Notes: generated by a model not told the origin, from the sequence alone. A stretch of DNA of 64,000 nucleotides from Thiohalophilus sp. (GCF_034521165.1 NZ_JAXHMV010000008.1:434001-498000), one strand, 5' to 3'. Shown: positions 28,586 to 38,169, numbered from the stretch's first letter. Translations and numbers: made by a program.

Positions 28586-29283
28586 ACGAGTTTCTGACCG
28601 GCTTGCTGGTGCTGACCAGTGAATTGAGCGCGGTATTGTTGCTGGGCGCCATTGTGCTGCTGGTGTGGATGATTCGCCGTCAGCGCAAGCACCGGCGGCT
28701 GGCCCTGGAGTTGATCCATCGCCTGCGCGAGTCGGAGCCCGAACGGCGGCAGAAACTCGTCGCGCTGCTTACCGAGCATCTTGAAATGAATGCCGAGCAG
28801 GCCGAGGCCCGGGCCCGGGCGATGCTCAAATGTGAAACCAGCCTCTACTCCCACGTGTTGCGCCTGTTCATGGGACGGGACCCGGAACAGCTGCTGCAGG
28901 TGGATCACGATGTCGAAAGGCTGGTCAGAAGCTACTATCATTTACTGGAAACCGAAGACGAGGGCGACGCCGAACGTGAATCGCTGCTCGTCAAGCTCAA
29001 GCGCGAAAACAAACAGCTGCGGGATGAGAAGGCAAGTTTGCAGAAAAACCTTGAGACCACCATGGAAACCATGGAGAACATGATGGACGAATACGCCTCC
29101 ATGTATGAAGGCGGGCACAAGGAAGGCGAGCAACGGCTGAAAAACGAAATGTTCAAGTTGCAGCAGAAGATCAGCAAGGTGGTTTCCAGTGACAACGGTG
29201 AGGAACAGGGGCATGAAACGGATGACGAAGATGAAATACCAGAGCTGGACCCCGATACCGAGGAACCCAAACCAAATCAGTAA
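28582..29283 (+). CDS. membrane-anchored coiled-coil protein, partner of VWA protein
   Basis: I recognise no named family. The 233-residue protein has one N-terminal helix (LLVLTSELSAVLLLGAIVLLVWMI), a cytoplasmic basic helical region, and a long coiled coil at about residues 140-200 (KLKRENKQLRDEKASLQKNL and following). It ends in a very acidic tail, EDEIPELDPDTEE. Translational coupling to the VWA gene indicates that the two proteins act together, possibly linking a periplasmic sensor to a cytoplasmic coiled coil; that is inference. Confidence 0.65.
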   Translation: MNEFLTGLLVLTSELSAVLLLGAIVLLVWMIRRQRKHRRLALELIHRLRESEPERRQKLVALLTEHLEMNAEQAEARARAMLKCETSLYSHVLRLFMGRDPEQLLQVDHDVERLVRSYYHLLETEDEGDAERESLLVKLKRENKQLRDEKASLQKNLETTMETMENMMDEYASMYEGGHKEGEQRLKNEMFKLQQKISKVVSSDNGEEQGHETDDEDEIPELDPDTEEPKPNQ

Positions 29284-29351
29284 TATCTCTGGTGGATAAG
29301 AAGCAATCCCTCGTGCGGGCTCCGCGATCACTTGTTTGGCAGAGGTGAACC

Positions 29352-29588
29352 ATGAGCGGCAAATCACAGCCCCGGAATTCCATCAGCATGCACGACGGTA
29401 TCGCCGTCTGGTGCGACTGTTGCTCCTGCGAGGCCGAACCCTACTGGCAGGCTGTGGCCGAAGAACTCGGCATCGACCTGGGAAGTGACTACGAAGCGGA
29501 TGCTGCGTCTGACAGGCCGGTATCCACTTTTCGGCGCTCTGGAATAAAACGCAAAGATCGCAAAGACGCCAAGGACGCAGAGAAATAA
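29352..29588 (+). CDS. small cysteine-rich protein with repeat-derived tail
   Basis: A good ribosome site (AGAGGTGAACC) precedes an ATG giving 78 residues. The centre has AVWCDCCSCEAEPYW, four cysteines in seven residues, which could bind a metal. The last 14 residues, RKDRKDAKDAEK and neighbours, are encoded by a copy of the dispersed GCAAAGACGCAAAG repeat, so the natural end of the protein may have been lost or extended by repeat insertion. Function unknown. Confidence 0.5.
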   Translation: MSGKSQPRNSISMHDGIAVWCDCCSCEAEPYWQAVAEELGIDLGSDYEADAASDRPVSTFRRSGIKRKDRKDAKDAEK

Positions 29589-29634
29589 TTTTTACTTTGC
29601 GACCTCTGCGCCTTTGCGTTCTCCGCGTTACTTC
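29547..29634. repeat. inverted pair of dispersed GCAAAGACGCAAAG-type repeats
   Basis: The left arm, AACGCAAAGATCGCAAAGAC and following, is mirrored by TTTGCGACCTCTGCGCC and TTTGCGTTCTCCGCGTTA on the right, forming a long imperfect hairpin. The left arm is read as protein in the preceding gene. Confidence 0.7.
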
Positions 29635-29661
29635 CCAGGGCGTATGAGAGAAGCGAAAACA

Positions 29662-29687
29662 AAAAGGCCTCCGCATGGAGGCCTTTT
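29662..29687 (-). terminator. terminator of rpoH (possibly bidirectional)
   Basis: AAAAGGCCTCC (29662-29672) and GGAGGCCTTTT (29677-29687) form an 11-base stem with a GCAT loop. On the minus strand it is followed by TTTTTGTTTT-like sequence and so ends the rpoH transcript; on the plus strand it also has four T residues. Confidence 0.88.
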
Positions 29688-29754
29688 AGTAGTTTGATGC
29701 TGGTCGCTCAATTTGGGTTCTGGTGACTAGCGCCTAGAAACTAGCCCCTTGACG

Positions 29755-30606
<852 letters not shown>

Positions 30607-30641
30607 AATCTGTGTTTCCTCATTCATCATATTCACCAATA

Positions 30642-30668
30642 CTAGCACTCGATAAGTTAGAGTGCCAA
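30642..30668 (-). promoter_or_regulatory. CIRCE operator (HrcA site) upstream of rpoH
   Basis: The sequence reads CTAGCACTC, nine bases, then GAGTGCCAA. The CIRCE consensus is TTAGCACTC-N9-GAGTGCTAA; here the GCACTC/GAGTGC core is perfect with exactly nine bases between. The site lies just upstream of the likely start codons. On the minus strand TTGACA (30706-30711) and TATATT (30689-30694) occur upstream, but their 11-base spacing is too short for a standard pair, so the promoter is not fixed. Confidence 0.85.
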
Positions 30669-30733
30669 ATACCTTATTAGTTCACTCTAATATATAGACT
30701 GAAATTGTCAAGATTACAAAGACTTGTGGAACA

Positions 30734-32077
30734 CTATTGGCTGGAATAGTTCCATGGGGAGGCCTGCACGCCGTCGCTGGCGAACAGGCTGGCGCGGTTT
30801 CGGCCCTGCTCCTTGGAATGGTAGAGCGCCTGGTCGGCCTTGTTGAGGAAGTCGCTCAGGGGCAGATCGGGGTGGTCCTCGGTGCTGGCCAGCCCCAGGC
30901 TGATGGTGATATCGACCCCGGCCGGCTGCAGGTGCTCGATGTGGTGGCGCAGCTTTTCCGCCAGCTCGAACATGGCGTCGGCCTGGGTCTGTCGGACCAG
31001 CACGCAGAATTCTTCCCCGCCGAAACGCACGGCCATATCGTCCGGGAACCACTGATTGAGCGTCGCGCCCAGCTCGGCCAGCACGTGATCGCCGGTAATG
31101 TGGCCCAGGGTATCGTTGACCCGTTTGAAGTGATCGATGTCGATCAGCATAGCCCAGACCGGCTGCTGCGTGGTGTCCCGAATGAAGCTTTCACCGTTGT
31201 CCACCAGATAGCGTTTGCTGCGCACGCCGGTCAGGCTGTCGGTGGCGGCGATCCAGCGCATCGCCTCGGTCTGCTGCTTGAGCGCATCATACTGGTGCTT
31301 GATCAACAGCAGCGAGCGGACCCGGGCGATCAGCACCTCTTCGATCAGGGGCTTGCCGACAAAATCGTTGCCCCCGGCGTGGAACACCTCGACCTGTTTC
31401 TGTTTGTCGTCGGAGCCGGTCAGCACCAGCACCGGCAGCTCCTGCTGCGACAGGTGCAGGCGGGCGCGGATGGCGTGCAGCAGGTCACCGCCGGTCAACG
31501 CCCCTTCGAGGAAGAAATCGGTGATGACCATGTCGAACTCGCTGTCGGGATTGGGGTTGTCCAGCAGCACGATGGCCTGCTCGGCGTTGTCGGTCAGGGT
31601 GACCTTGAGGCCGTGTTTTTCGAGGATTTTCCGGGTCACCGCGGCGGCAGTGCGGCTGTCTTCCACGTACAGAACATGGCCGACCAGCCCGGTATTGCGC
31701 TGGATGAAGGATTTGATGAAGTCGCCAAAGGCCTTGTAACCGCTGGATTTGTCGAAATAATCGGTGACCCCGGCCTCGAAACCCTCGCGCAGCAGACGTT
31801 CATCGGCGTCGCCGGAGACCACGATGACCGGGGTGTAATGATGCTGCCTGGTGTCCCGTACCGCGCGGCTCAGCGCCAGGCCGTCCATGTCCGAAAGCAG
31901 CAGGGCAGTGGTAATCAGGTCGAAATGCGCCTGTTTGAGCAGTGCCAGCGCCTCGTTGCCCGATTCGCAGGTCACCACCTCGACGTGGTCCATCTCCTCG
32001 CGCAGGATGCGAGCGAGGATCGCCCGTGACACGGACGAGCCATCGACCACCAGGATTCGGGTCTGTATGTCTGACAT
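30734..32077 (-). CDS. REC-REC-GGDEF response regulator (diguanylate cyclase)
   Basis: The 447-residue cytoplasmic protein has two receiver domains (about 5-125 and 133-255) and a GGDEF domain (about 280-435) with the active motif RFGGEEF, so it should make cyclic di-GMP. The second receiver keeps its phosphorylatable aspartate in MVITDFFLEG. In the first, the usual aspartate position reads DLITTALLLSDMDG with Thr, so it is probably a pseudo-receiver. The product-inhibition RxxD site upstream of GGEEF reads FPDD, so feedback inhibition may be absent. It lies between ftsX and rpoH, which are neighbours in E. coli. Confidence 0.92.
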   Translation of the reverse strand: MSDIQTRILVVDGSSVSRAILARILREEMDHVEVVTCESGNEALALLKQAHFDLITTALLLSDMDGLALSRAVRDTRQHHYTPVIVVSGDADERLLREGFEAGVTDYFDKSSGYKAFGDFIKSFIQRNTGLVGHVLYVEDSRTAAAVTRKILEKHGLKVTLTDNAEQAIVLLDNPNPDSEFDMVITDFFLEGALTGGDLLHAIRARLHLSQQELPVLVLTGSDDKQKQVEVFHAGGNDFVGKPLIEEVLIARVRSLLLIKHQYDALKQQTEAMRWIAATDSLTGVRSKRYLVDNGESFIRDTTQQPVWAMLIDIDHFKRVNDTLGHITGDHVLAELGATLNQWFPDDMAVRFGGEEFCVLVRQTQADAMFELAEKLRHHIEHLQPAGVDITISLGLASTEDHPDLPLSDFLNKADQALYHSKEQGRNRASLFASDGVQASPWNYSSQ

Positions 32078-32166
32078 TTTTGGGTATCGGATACAAATTA
32101 CTGTACTGCTACAGGTATCGACCGTAACAGGGCAATCTGTAACAAATTTTCAGGTTATTTTGGGCT

Positions 32167-33156
32167 TCAGCCCGGCTCGATGTCACGCAGATGGCGGCCC
32201 ACGGCGATCCACGAGCCCACCAGCCCCAGCGCGATCCCCGATAGCAGCAATATGGCCGTGGTCTGGATATTCAATCCGCTCAGGCTGAAACTGTTTTGAT
32301 ACAGGCCGGCCAGTTTTTCCACCGGGCCGCTCAGGATCCACAGGGACACCGTGATCAGCAGCCAGGCGATCAGGGCGCCGAACAGGCCATACCAGAAGCC
32401 GGTATACAGAAACGGACGGCGAATGAAGGCATCGGTGCCGCCGATCAGCTTGACGATCACAATCTCGTCGCGGCGGTTCTGGATGGCCAGGCGAATGGTG
32501 TTGCCCACCACCAGCAGCACCGCCAGGGCCAGCAGGCTGGCCAGCACATAGACCCCCTGGCGCAGGATATCCATGATGGCGTAGAGCCGCTTGACCCACT
32601 GCACATCGAGCCGGGCCAGATCCACGCGGGGGTTCTCGCGCAGCTCGGCCAGCAGCGTCTCGGTGGCGGCCGGGTTGCTGCGTTCGAGGGCCGGCAGGAC
32701 CACCAGCACTGCCGGCAGGGGATTCTCCTGCAGGGCGTCCAGTGCCTCGCCGAAGCCCGACAGGCGCTGGAATTCGGCCAGCGCCTGCTCCGGGGAAATG
32801 TAGTTGACCTGGCGAACCCGGGGATGCTCCTCGAGCTGGCGGACCAGCCGACGTGCCTCCGCCTCGGGGGTGCCGCGTTGCAAAAACAGGGAAATCTGGC
32901 TCGTCTCGTCCCAGCCGCCACTGAGTTGCTGGGCGCTTTTGAGCACCACATGCAGGCCGGCGGGCAGGGCCAGGGCAATGCCGATGACCGCGGCGGTCAT
33001 CAGCATCGAGGCCGGGCGGCGGCTGAGCTGGCCAAGGGTGTAGAAAAACACCTGGGCATGGCGCAGCAGGTGAATGCGCAGCCGGCCCGGCGGGCCGGGG
33101 CGGCGCGCTTCACTGCGCCGGGGTTTGGAGGACGGGGCAGGACGGTCGCGGCGCAT
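32167..33156 (-). CDS. ftsX: cell division protein FtsX
   Basis: FtsX is the membrane part of the FtsEX complex that activates cell-wall hydrolases at the septum. The ATG at 33156 gives 329 residues: a basic cytoplasmic N-terminus, a first helix (MLMTAAVIGIALALPAGLHV), a periplasmic domain with ISLFLQRGTPEAEARRL, and three further helices with the conserved EIVIVKLIGGTDAFIRRPF loop. A GTG at 33177 inside ftsE would add seven residues. It follows ftsE by four bases. Confidence 0.94.
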   Translation of the reverse strand: MRRDRPAPSSKPRRSEARRPGPPGRLRIHLLRHAQVFFYTLGQLSRRPASMLMTAAVIGIALALPAGLHVVLKSAQQLSGGWDETSQISLFLQRGTPEAEARRLVRQLEEHPRVRQVNYISPEQALAEFQRLSGFGEALDALQENPLPAVLVVLPALERSNPAATETLLAELRENPRVDLARLDVQWVKRLYAIMDILRQGVYVLASLLALAVLLVVGNTIRLAIQNRRDEIVIVKLIGGTDAFIRRPFLYTGFWYGLFGALIAWLLITVSLWILSGPVEKLAGLYQNSFSLSGLNIQTTAILLLSGIALGLVGSWIAVGRHLRDIEPG

Positions 33157-33160
33157 GGGT

Positions 33161-33832
33161 TTACTCGCTCGGGTCACTGTCGGCGCTCAACCGGCCCTGT
33201 TCCAGGGTCAGGCGACGGTAGGGCAGGCTCGAGATCAGGGCCAGATCGTGGCTGGCTACCAGCACGGTGACCCCCACCTGGCTGAAGTCCTCGAAAATGC
33301 CCATGATCTCGGCGGAAAGCGTCGGGTCCAGGTTGCCGGTCGGCTCGTCGGCCAGCAGCAGGAGTGGTTTGTTGACTACCGCCCGGGCGATGCCGACCCG
33401 CTGCTGTTCACCGCCGGAGAGGGTGATCGGATAGGCCTTCTCCTTGTTGAGCAGGCCGACCTTGTCCAGCGCGGCGCGCACCCGCCGGCCGATCTCGCGC
33501 TGCGGCTGGCCGGCGATGATCAACGGCAGGGCCACATTGTCAAACACGGTGCGATCGAACAGCAGCTGATGGTCCTGGAAAATGATGCCGATGTTGCGCC
33601 GGAAATAGGGAATGCGGCGGCGGCCGACACGGGCCAGGTTCTGATTGTTGATCAGCACCTGGCCGCGGCTGGGCCGCTCCAGCAGCGCAATGAGCTTGAG
33701 CAGGGTGCTCTTGCCGGCGCCTGAATGGCCGGTTAAAAACGCCATCTGACCGGCCGGCATGTGAAAGCTCACATTGGTCAGCGCCTCATAGCCGCCGGGA
33801 TAGCGTTTGCTGGCCGAGGTAAAGCGAATCAT
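33161..33832 (-). CDS. ftsE: cell division ATP-binding protein FtsE
   Basis: The ATG at 33832 gives 223 residues beginning MIRFTSASKRYPGGYEAL, the standard FtsE start. ABC motifs are GHSGAGKST (Walker A), the Q-loop in FQDHQLL, the signature LSGGEQQRVGIAR and LLLADEPTGNLDP (Walker B). FtsE couples ATP hydrolysis to FtsX at the division site. It lies between ftsY and ftsX in the classical order. Confidence 0.95.
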   Translation of the reverse strand: MIRFTSASKRYPGGYEALTNVSFHMPAGQMAFLTGHSGAGKSTLLKLIALLERPSRGQVLINNQNLARVGRRRIPYFRRNIGIIFQDHQLLFDRTVFDNVALPLIIAGQPQREIGRRVRAALDKVGLLNKEKAYPITLSGGEQQRVGIARAVVNKPLLLLADEPTGNLDPTLSAEIMGIFEDFSQVGVTVLVASHDLALISSLPYRRLTLEQGRLSADSDPSE

Positions 33833-33839
33833 CAGCAAT

Positions 33840-34041
33840 AAAAGGGACGAGGGACGAGGGGCGAGGGCCGAGGAAAGCGCGCACGCGGCCTGGCCAAAGC
33901 CGGTTTCAGTGGCTTCAGTGTCTTCGGTGGTTGGATCAGATTCACCCCGGATTCCCTTTTACCTGCCTGCTGTAAGCGTAACGCTTTGGTTCAGCCTGTT
34001 TGCCTGATGCGGTCACGAAATCGCTGACCGCCTGGTTTTTA
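33840..34041. other. ftsY-ftsE gap with low-complexity and degenerate repeats
   Basis: In E. coli the two genes are close together; here 202 bases separate them. The gap holds a run of GGGACGAGG-type units at about 33843-33876, and a degenerate copy of the CTTCGGTGGTT repeat near 33905-33930. No gene is seen. Confidence 0.5.
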
Positions 34042-35037
34042 TTATTGCTCTTGCGCCTCGTCGGCGTCGCTGCCCAGCAGGGCCTGGACGAATTCGCCGG
34101 CGTGGAACGGGCGCAGGTCCTCGATGCTTTCGCCGACGCCGATATAGCGGATCGGCACGCCCAGTTTCTGGGCGATGGCAAAGATTACCCCGCCCTTGGC
34201 GGTGCCGTCGAGTTTGGTCAGGGTAATGCCGCTCAGGCCCACGGCGTTGTGGAATTGTTCGGCCTGGACCAGGGCGTTCTGGCCGGTGCCGGCATCCACC
34301 ACCAGCATCACCTCGTGCGGCGCGGCCGAATCCAGCTTGGTCATGACCCGCTTGACCTTTTTCAGCTCGTCCATCAGGTTGGACTGGGTATGCAGACGCC
34401 CCGCGGTGTCGGCGATCAGCACATCGATGCCGCGCGAGCGGGCCGCGGCCATGGCGTCATAAATGACCGAGGCGCTGTCGGCACCGTGTTGCTGGGCGAT
34501 AACGGGGATGTCGTTGCGCTCCCCCCAGGTCTGCAACTGTTCGATGGCGGCGGCGCGAAAAGTATCCCCGGCGGCCAGCATGACGGAATGGCCCTGTTGC
34601 TGGAGTTGCCGGGCCAGTTTGCCGATGGTGGTGGTCTTGCCGGCCCCGTTGATGCCGACCATCAGGATCACAAACGGCTGGCAACTGGTGTCGATGGTCA
34701 GCGGAGCCTCACAGGGGGCCAGAATCTGCTGCATATCCTGTTGCAGGGCGTCGAGCAGGGCGTCGCTGTCCTGCAGTTCCTTGCGCGAGACCCGGGCGGT
34801 CAGTTCATCGATAACCCGCCGGGTCGCCTCGACGCCGACATCGGCGCCCAGCAGCAGGGTCTCGATCTCTTCGAGCAGTTCATCATCGATCTGTTTTTTG
34901 CCCCGGGCCAGGCGGGTCAGGCTCTCGGTGAGGCCGGAGCGGGTGCGTGACAGCCCCTGTTTGAGGCGGGCAAACAGACCCGGTGCGGCGGATTTTGCGT
35001 CGCGCTTGTCAGAATCGGATTTACGGAAACCAAACAT
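34042..35037 (-). CDS. ftsY: signal recognition particle receptor FtsY
   Basis: FtsY docks ribosome-SRP complexes at the membrane. The ATG at 35037 gives 331 residues, short for a gammaproteobacterial FtsY because the acidic A domain is minimal. The NG domain is complete: GINGAGKTTTIGKLA (P-loop), DTFRAAAIEQL, DTAGRLHTQSNLM, TKLDGTAKGG and the closing GVGESIEDLRPF. It heads the ftsY-ftsE-ftsX operon and is divergent from the M16 peptidase genes. Confidence 0.96.
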   Translation of the reverse strand: MFGFRKSDSDKRDAKSAAPGLFARLKQGLSRTRSGLTESLTRLARGKKQIDDELLEEIETLLLGADVGVEATRRVIDELTARVSRKELQDSDALLDALQQDMQQILAPCEAPLTIDTSCQPFVILMVGINGAGKTTTIGKLARQLQQQGHSVMLAAGDTFRAAAIEQLQTWGERNDIPVIAQQHGADSASVIYDAMAAARSRGIDVLIADTAGRLHTQSNLMDELKKVKRVMTKLDSAAPHEVMLVVDAGTGQNALVQAEQFHNAVGLSGITLTKLDGTAKGGVIFAIAQKLGVPIRYIGVGESIEDLRPFHAGEFVQALLGSDADEAQEQ

Positions 35038-35171
35038 CAATTTCAGGGTCGTAGTGAGTGTGATCGAGGAATGTGGAGGAACCGGTTGTTCCTGTGTTTC
35101 AGGGACACTATCCTACCACTGCTTGATGTTTTGAGTAAGCCACCAACCTCTCATACAGGCCAAATAAATCA

Positions 35172-36527
35172 ATGCGACGTTTACTGATTCTGCTCGGGCT
35201 GGGACTGTTTTGTTTACCGGCACTGGGCCAGGTCCACGAATACAATCTGGATAATGGCATGAAACTGCTGGTGCGCGAGGATCACCGCGCCCCGGTGGTG
35301 GTATCGCAAATCTGGTACAAAATTGGCGCCAGTTACGAACATAACGGCATCACCGGCGTTTCCCATGTCCTGGAACACATGATGTTCAAGGGTACCGAAA
35401 AACACGGCCCCGGGGAGTTCTCGCGCATCATCGCCGAAAACGGCGGACGCGAGAACGCCTTTACCAGCAAGGACTTCACCGCCTATTTCCAGCAACTGGA
35501 AAAAAGCCGGCTGGCGATCAGCTTCGAACTGGAAGCCGATCGCATGCGTAACCTGACCCTGCCGGAAGACGAGTTTAAAAAGGAACGTCAGGTAGTCATG
35601 GAAGAACGTAAACTGCGCACGGAAGATAACCCGCGCGCCCTGGCCTATGAAAAATTCAACGCGGCCGCTTTTATGGTGAGTCCGTACCGGCATCCGACCA
35701 TCGGCTGGATGAACGACCTGAAGAACCTGACCGTCGAGGATCTGCAACAGTGGTATCACCAGTGGTATGCGCCGAACAACGCGACCCTGGTGGTGGTTGG
35801 CGATGTCGAGCCGGATGCGGTTTACCGCCTGGCAAGAGAACATTTCGGTCGCCTGCCCCGGGTCGATGTGCCGCCGATCAAGCCGCGGGTCGAGCCGCCG
35901 CAAAAGGGTGAGCGGCGAGTCGTTGTTCAGGAGCCGGCCGAATTGCCCTATTTGTTGATCGGCTATCACGTGCCGGTACTCAAAACCGTCGAACAGGAGT
36001 GGGAAGCCTACGCGCTGGAAGTGATGGCCGGTATTTTAAGCAGCGGGCGCAGTGCCCGTCTGCCCGCGCGGCTGGTGCGCGGGCAGCAAATCGCGGCCGG
36101 TGCCGATGCCGGTTACGATCTCTATTCGCGGCAGGACAACCTGTTCATGCTCAGCGGAACACCGGCGCGCGGCCATGATATCGCGGAACTGGAGCAGGCC
36201 CTGCTGGAGGAGATCGAGGCGTTGAAAAACGAGCCGGTCGGGCAAGCGGAGCTGGCGCGGATCAAGGCCCAGGTGGTGGCCGGCGATGTTTATGAAAAGG
36301 ATTCCGTATTCTATCAGGCCATGCAGATGGGGATTCTGGAAACCGTCGGGCTCGGCTGGCAAACCATGGAAGTCTATCGCGAGAAAATTAACGCCGTCAC
36401 CCCGCAACAGATTCAACAGGTGGCGCGCAAATATCTGCGTCAGGATAACCGCAGTGTGACGATACTCGATCCGTTACCGCTTGACGGCCAACAACCTGCT
36501 GGATCACCGACCGCCACCGGACACTGA
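35172..36527 (+). CDS. M16 family zinc peptidase (catalytic)
   Basis: The 451-residue protein has a signal peptide (LLILLGLGLFCLPALG) and the inverted zinc motif HVLEH at His65-His69, with a downstream glutamate region ENAFTSKDFTAY, so it should be an active periplasmic metallopeptidase of the pitrilysin/processing-peptidase family. The C-terminal half is a second M16 domain (PYLLIGYHVPV and onward). It is followed 14 bases later by a second M16 protein; such pairs work as an active plus a structural subunit. Confidence 0.92.
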   Translation: MRRLLILLGLGLFCLPALGQVHEYNLDNGMKLLVREDHRAPVVVSQIWYKIGASYEHNGITGVSHVLEHMMFKGTEKHGPGEFSRIIAENGGRENAFTSKDFTAYFQQLEKSRLAISFELEADRMRNLTLPEDEFKKERQVVMEERKLRTEDNPRALAYEKFNAAAFMVSPYRHPTIGWMNDLKNLTVEDLQQWYHQWYAPNNATLVVVGDVEPDAVYRLAREHFGRLPRVDVPPIKPRVEPPQKGERRVVVQEPAELPYLLIGYHVPVLKTVEQEWEAYALEVMAGILSSGRSARLPARLVRGQQIAAGADAGYDLYSRQDNLFMLSGTPARGHDIAELEQALLEEIEALKNEPVGQAELARIKAQVVAGDVYEKDSVFYQAMQMGILETVGLGWQTMEVYREKINAVTPQQIQQVARKYLRQDNRSVTILDPLPLDGQQPAGSPTATGH

Positions 36528-36541
36528 GACCTTTCTATCTG

Positions 36542-37918
36542 ATGATTAATATGATGAAGCGACTGAACTGGAAAATTGCCCTTGCTGTTATTGTTATTCT
36601 GGCATTGACCTTTACCCTGGCCCGGTTCGAGCGTGGCGACGAACCGGTTTCCGCCGGCGTTGACAGCAGTTTCGAGTTCCAGAGCTGGACGACCGAAAAC
36701 GGCGCCCGGGTGGTGTTTGTGCCGGCACCCGAGCTGCCCATGGTTGATGTTCGGGTGGTGTTCGATGCCGGCAGCGCACGGGATGGTGACTTGCCGGGTC
36801 TGGCCAATGTGACCGCCGGGATGCTCAATGAAGGCGCCGGGCAGTGGGATTCGGATCAACTGGCCGAGCGGTTCGATGATATCGGTGCCAATTACGGGGT
36901 GTCGGTCAAACGGGATATGGCCGCCTTCAGCCTGCGCAGCCTGACCGAAGAGGACCTGCTGGAGCAGGCCATGCAAACCTTTGCCACGATCCTGGCCGAG
37001 CCGACTTTCCCGCATGAGGCTTTCAACCGTGTGCGACGTAACACGCTGGTCAGTCTGCAGAATAAAAAGCAGTCGCCCGGCGAACTGGCCGAGGATCTGT
37101 TTTATCGTCATCTGTTCGGCCAGCACCCCTATGCCACGCCGGTTCTGGGTAAGGAGGAGAGCATCAAGGCCATGGAACTGGCGGATCTGAAAGCCTTCCA
37201 TCAACGTTATCTGGTGGCTAATAATGCGGTAGTGGCCATCGTTGGGGATATGGATCGTCCGCAGGCCGAGGCGCTGGCCGAAAAAATCACGGCAAAACTG
37301 AATGCCGGTGAAGCGGCGCCCGCCCTGCCGGAAGTGGAAGCCCTGGACGAGGCGAACCGGGTGGACCGCTCCCATCCCTCGGCGCAAACCCACCTGCTGG
37401 TGGGCCAGGCCGGCATGCGGCGTGGCGATCGTGACTATTTCAGTTTGTATGTCGGTAATCACATCCTGGGTGGCAGCGGGTTTGGTTCCAGAATTATGGA
37501 AACCATCCGCGAAGAGCGGGGGCTGGCTTACAGCAGTTACAGCTACTTTGTGCCGCAGCGGGTCAACGGGGCGTTTATCATGGGACTGCAGACCAGCAAC
37601 GATCAGGCCGAACAAGCGCTGAGCTTGTTGCAGGAGGTGCTGACCCGCTTTATCGACGAGGGCCCGACCGCGGAAGAGTTACAGCACGCTAAAAAGAATA
37701 TCACCGGCGGTTTTCCGCTGCGCATCGACAGTAACAAGGACATTGTCCAGTACATCGCGATGATCGAGTTTTACGGTCTGCCACATGATTATCTCGATAC
37801 CTTCAACGACAGGGTCGAGGCGGTGACCGCCGCCGATATTCGTGATGCCTTCCAGCGACGCATCCATCCCGACAAACTGCTCACCGTGACCGTCGGCAAT
37901 GGGAGTCGTAGTGAATAA
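36542..37918 (+). CDS. M16 family peptidase-like subunit lacking the zinc motif
   Basis: The 458-residue protein has an N-terminal membrane helix (IALAVIVILALTFTLA) and two M16 domains. At the place of HxxEH it reads GLANVTAGMLNEGAG, so zinc-binding residues are absent and it is probably the non-catalytic partner. The late motif GSGFGSRIMETIREERGLAY with SSYSYF is typical of the M16 C-terminal domain. ATG codons at 36542 and 36551 are both usable. Confidence 0.88.
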   Translation: MINMMKRLNWKIALAVIVILALTFTLARFERGDEPVSAGVDSSFEFQSWTTENGARVVFVPAPELPMVDVRVVFDAGSARDGDLPGLANVTAGMLNEGAGQWDSDQLAERFDDIGANYGVSVKRDMAAFSLRSLTEEDLLEQAMQTFATILAEPTFPHEAFNRVRRNTLVSLQNKKQSPGELAEDLFYRHLFGQHPYATPVLGKEESIKAMELADLKAFHQRYLVANNAVVAIVGDMDRPQAEALAEKITAKLNAGEAAPALPEVEALDEANRVDRSHPSAQTHLLVGQAGMRRGDRDYFSLYVGNHILGGSGFGSRIMETIREERGLAYSSYSYFVPQRVNGAFIMGLQTSNDQAEQALSLLQEVLTRFIDEGPTAEELQHAKKNITGGFPLRIDSNKDIVQYIAMIEFYGLPHDYLDTFNDRVEAVTAADIRDAFQRRIHPDKLLTVTVGNGSRSE

Positions 37919-37939
37919 CGCTTGATATTCCCACCAGGA

Positions 37940-38066
37940 TGCAGAGCATGCCCGGATTATGTTGTTCCCTTTGTATCTCTGCGGCCTGGCGAGAGTTTCA
38001 TTATTGCTGGTACACAACTGTATTATAAGTCATCTCATGATCTCGCAGAGACGCAGAGATCGCCAT
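37940..38066. repeat. degenerate repeat tract between M16 gene and rsmD
   Basis: Two related segments follow one another: TTATGTTGTTCCCTTTG with CTGCGGCCTGGCGAGAGT, and TTATGTTTTCCCTTTGCCCC with TCGGCGAGAGTAATCAT (up to about 38105), with TCGCAGAGACGCAGAGATCG between. The last is a copy of the dispersed repeat family. No gene is seen. Confidence 0.5.
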
Positions 38067-38169
38067 GTTATGTTTTCCCTTTGCCCCTCGGCGAGAGTAA
38101 TCATAATTGGTACAAACCCGATGGCGTGATATAACACCCGTGACGATGTATCAGCGGGAATCAACCAGG

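Noticed and set aside
29547..29634. Possible CRISPR-like array in the periodic repeats
   Set aside because: Units are 8-9 bases without unique spacers and no cas genes are present.
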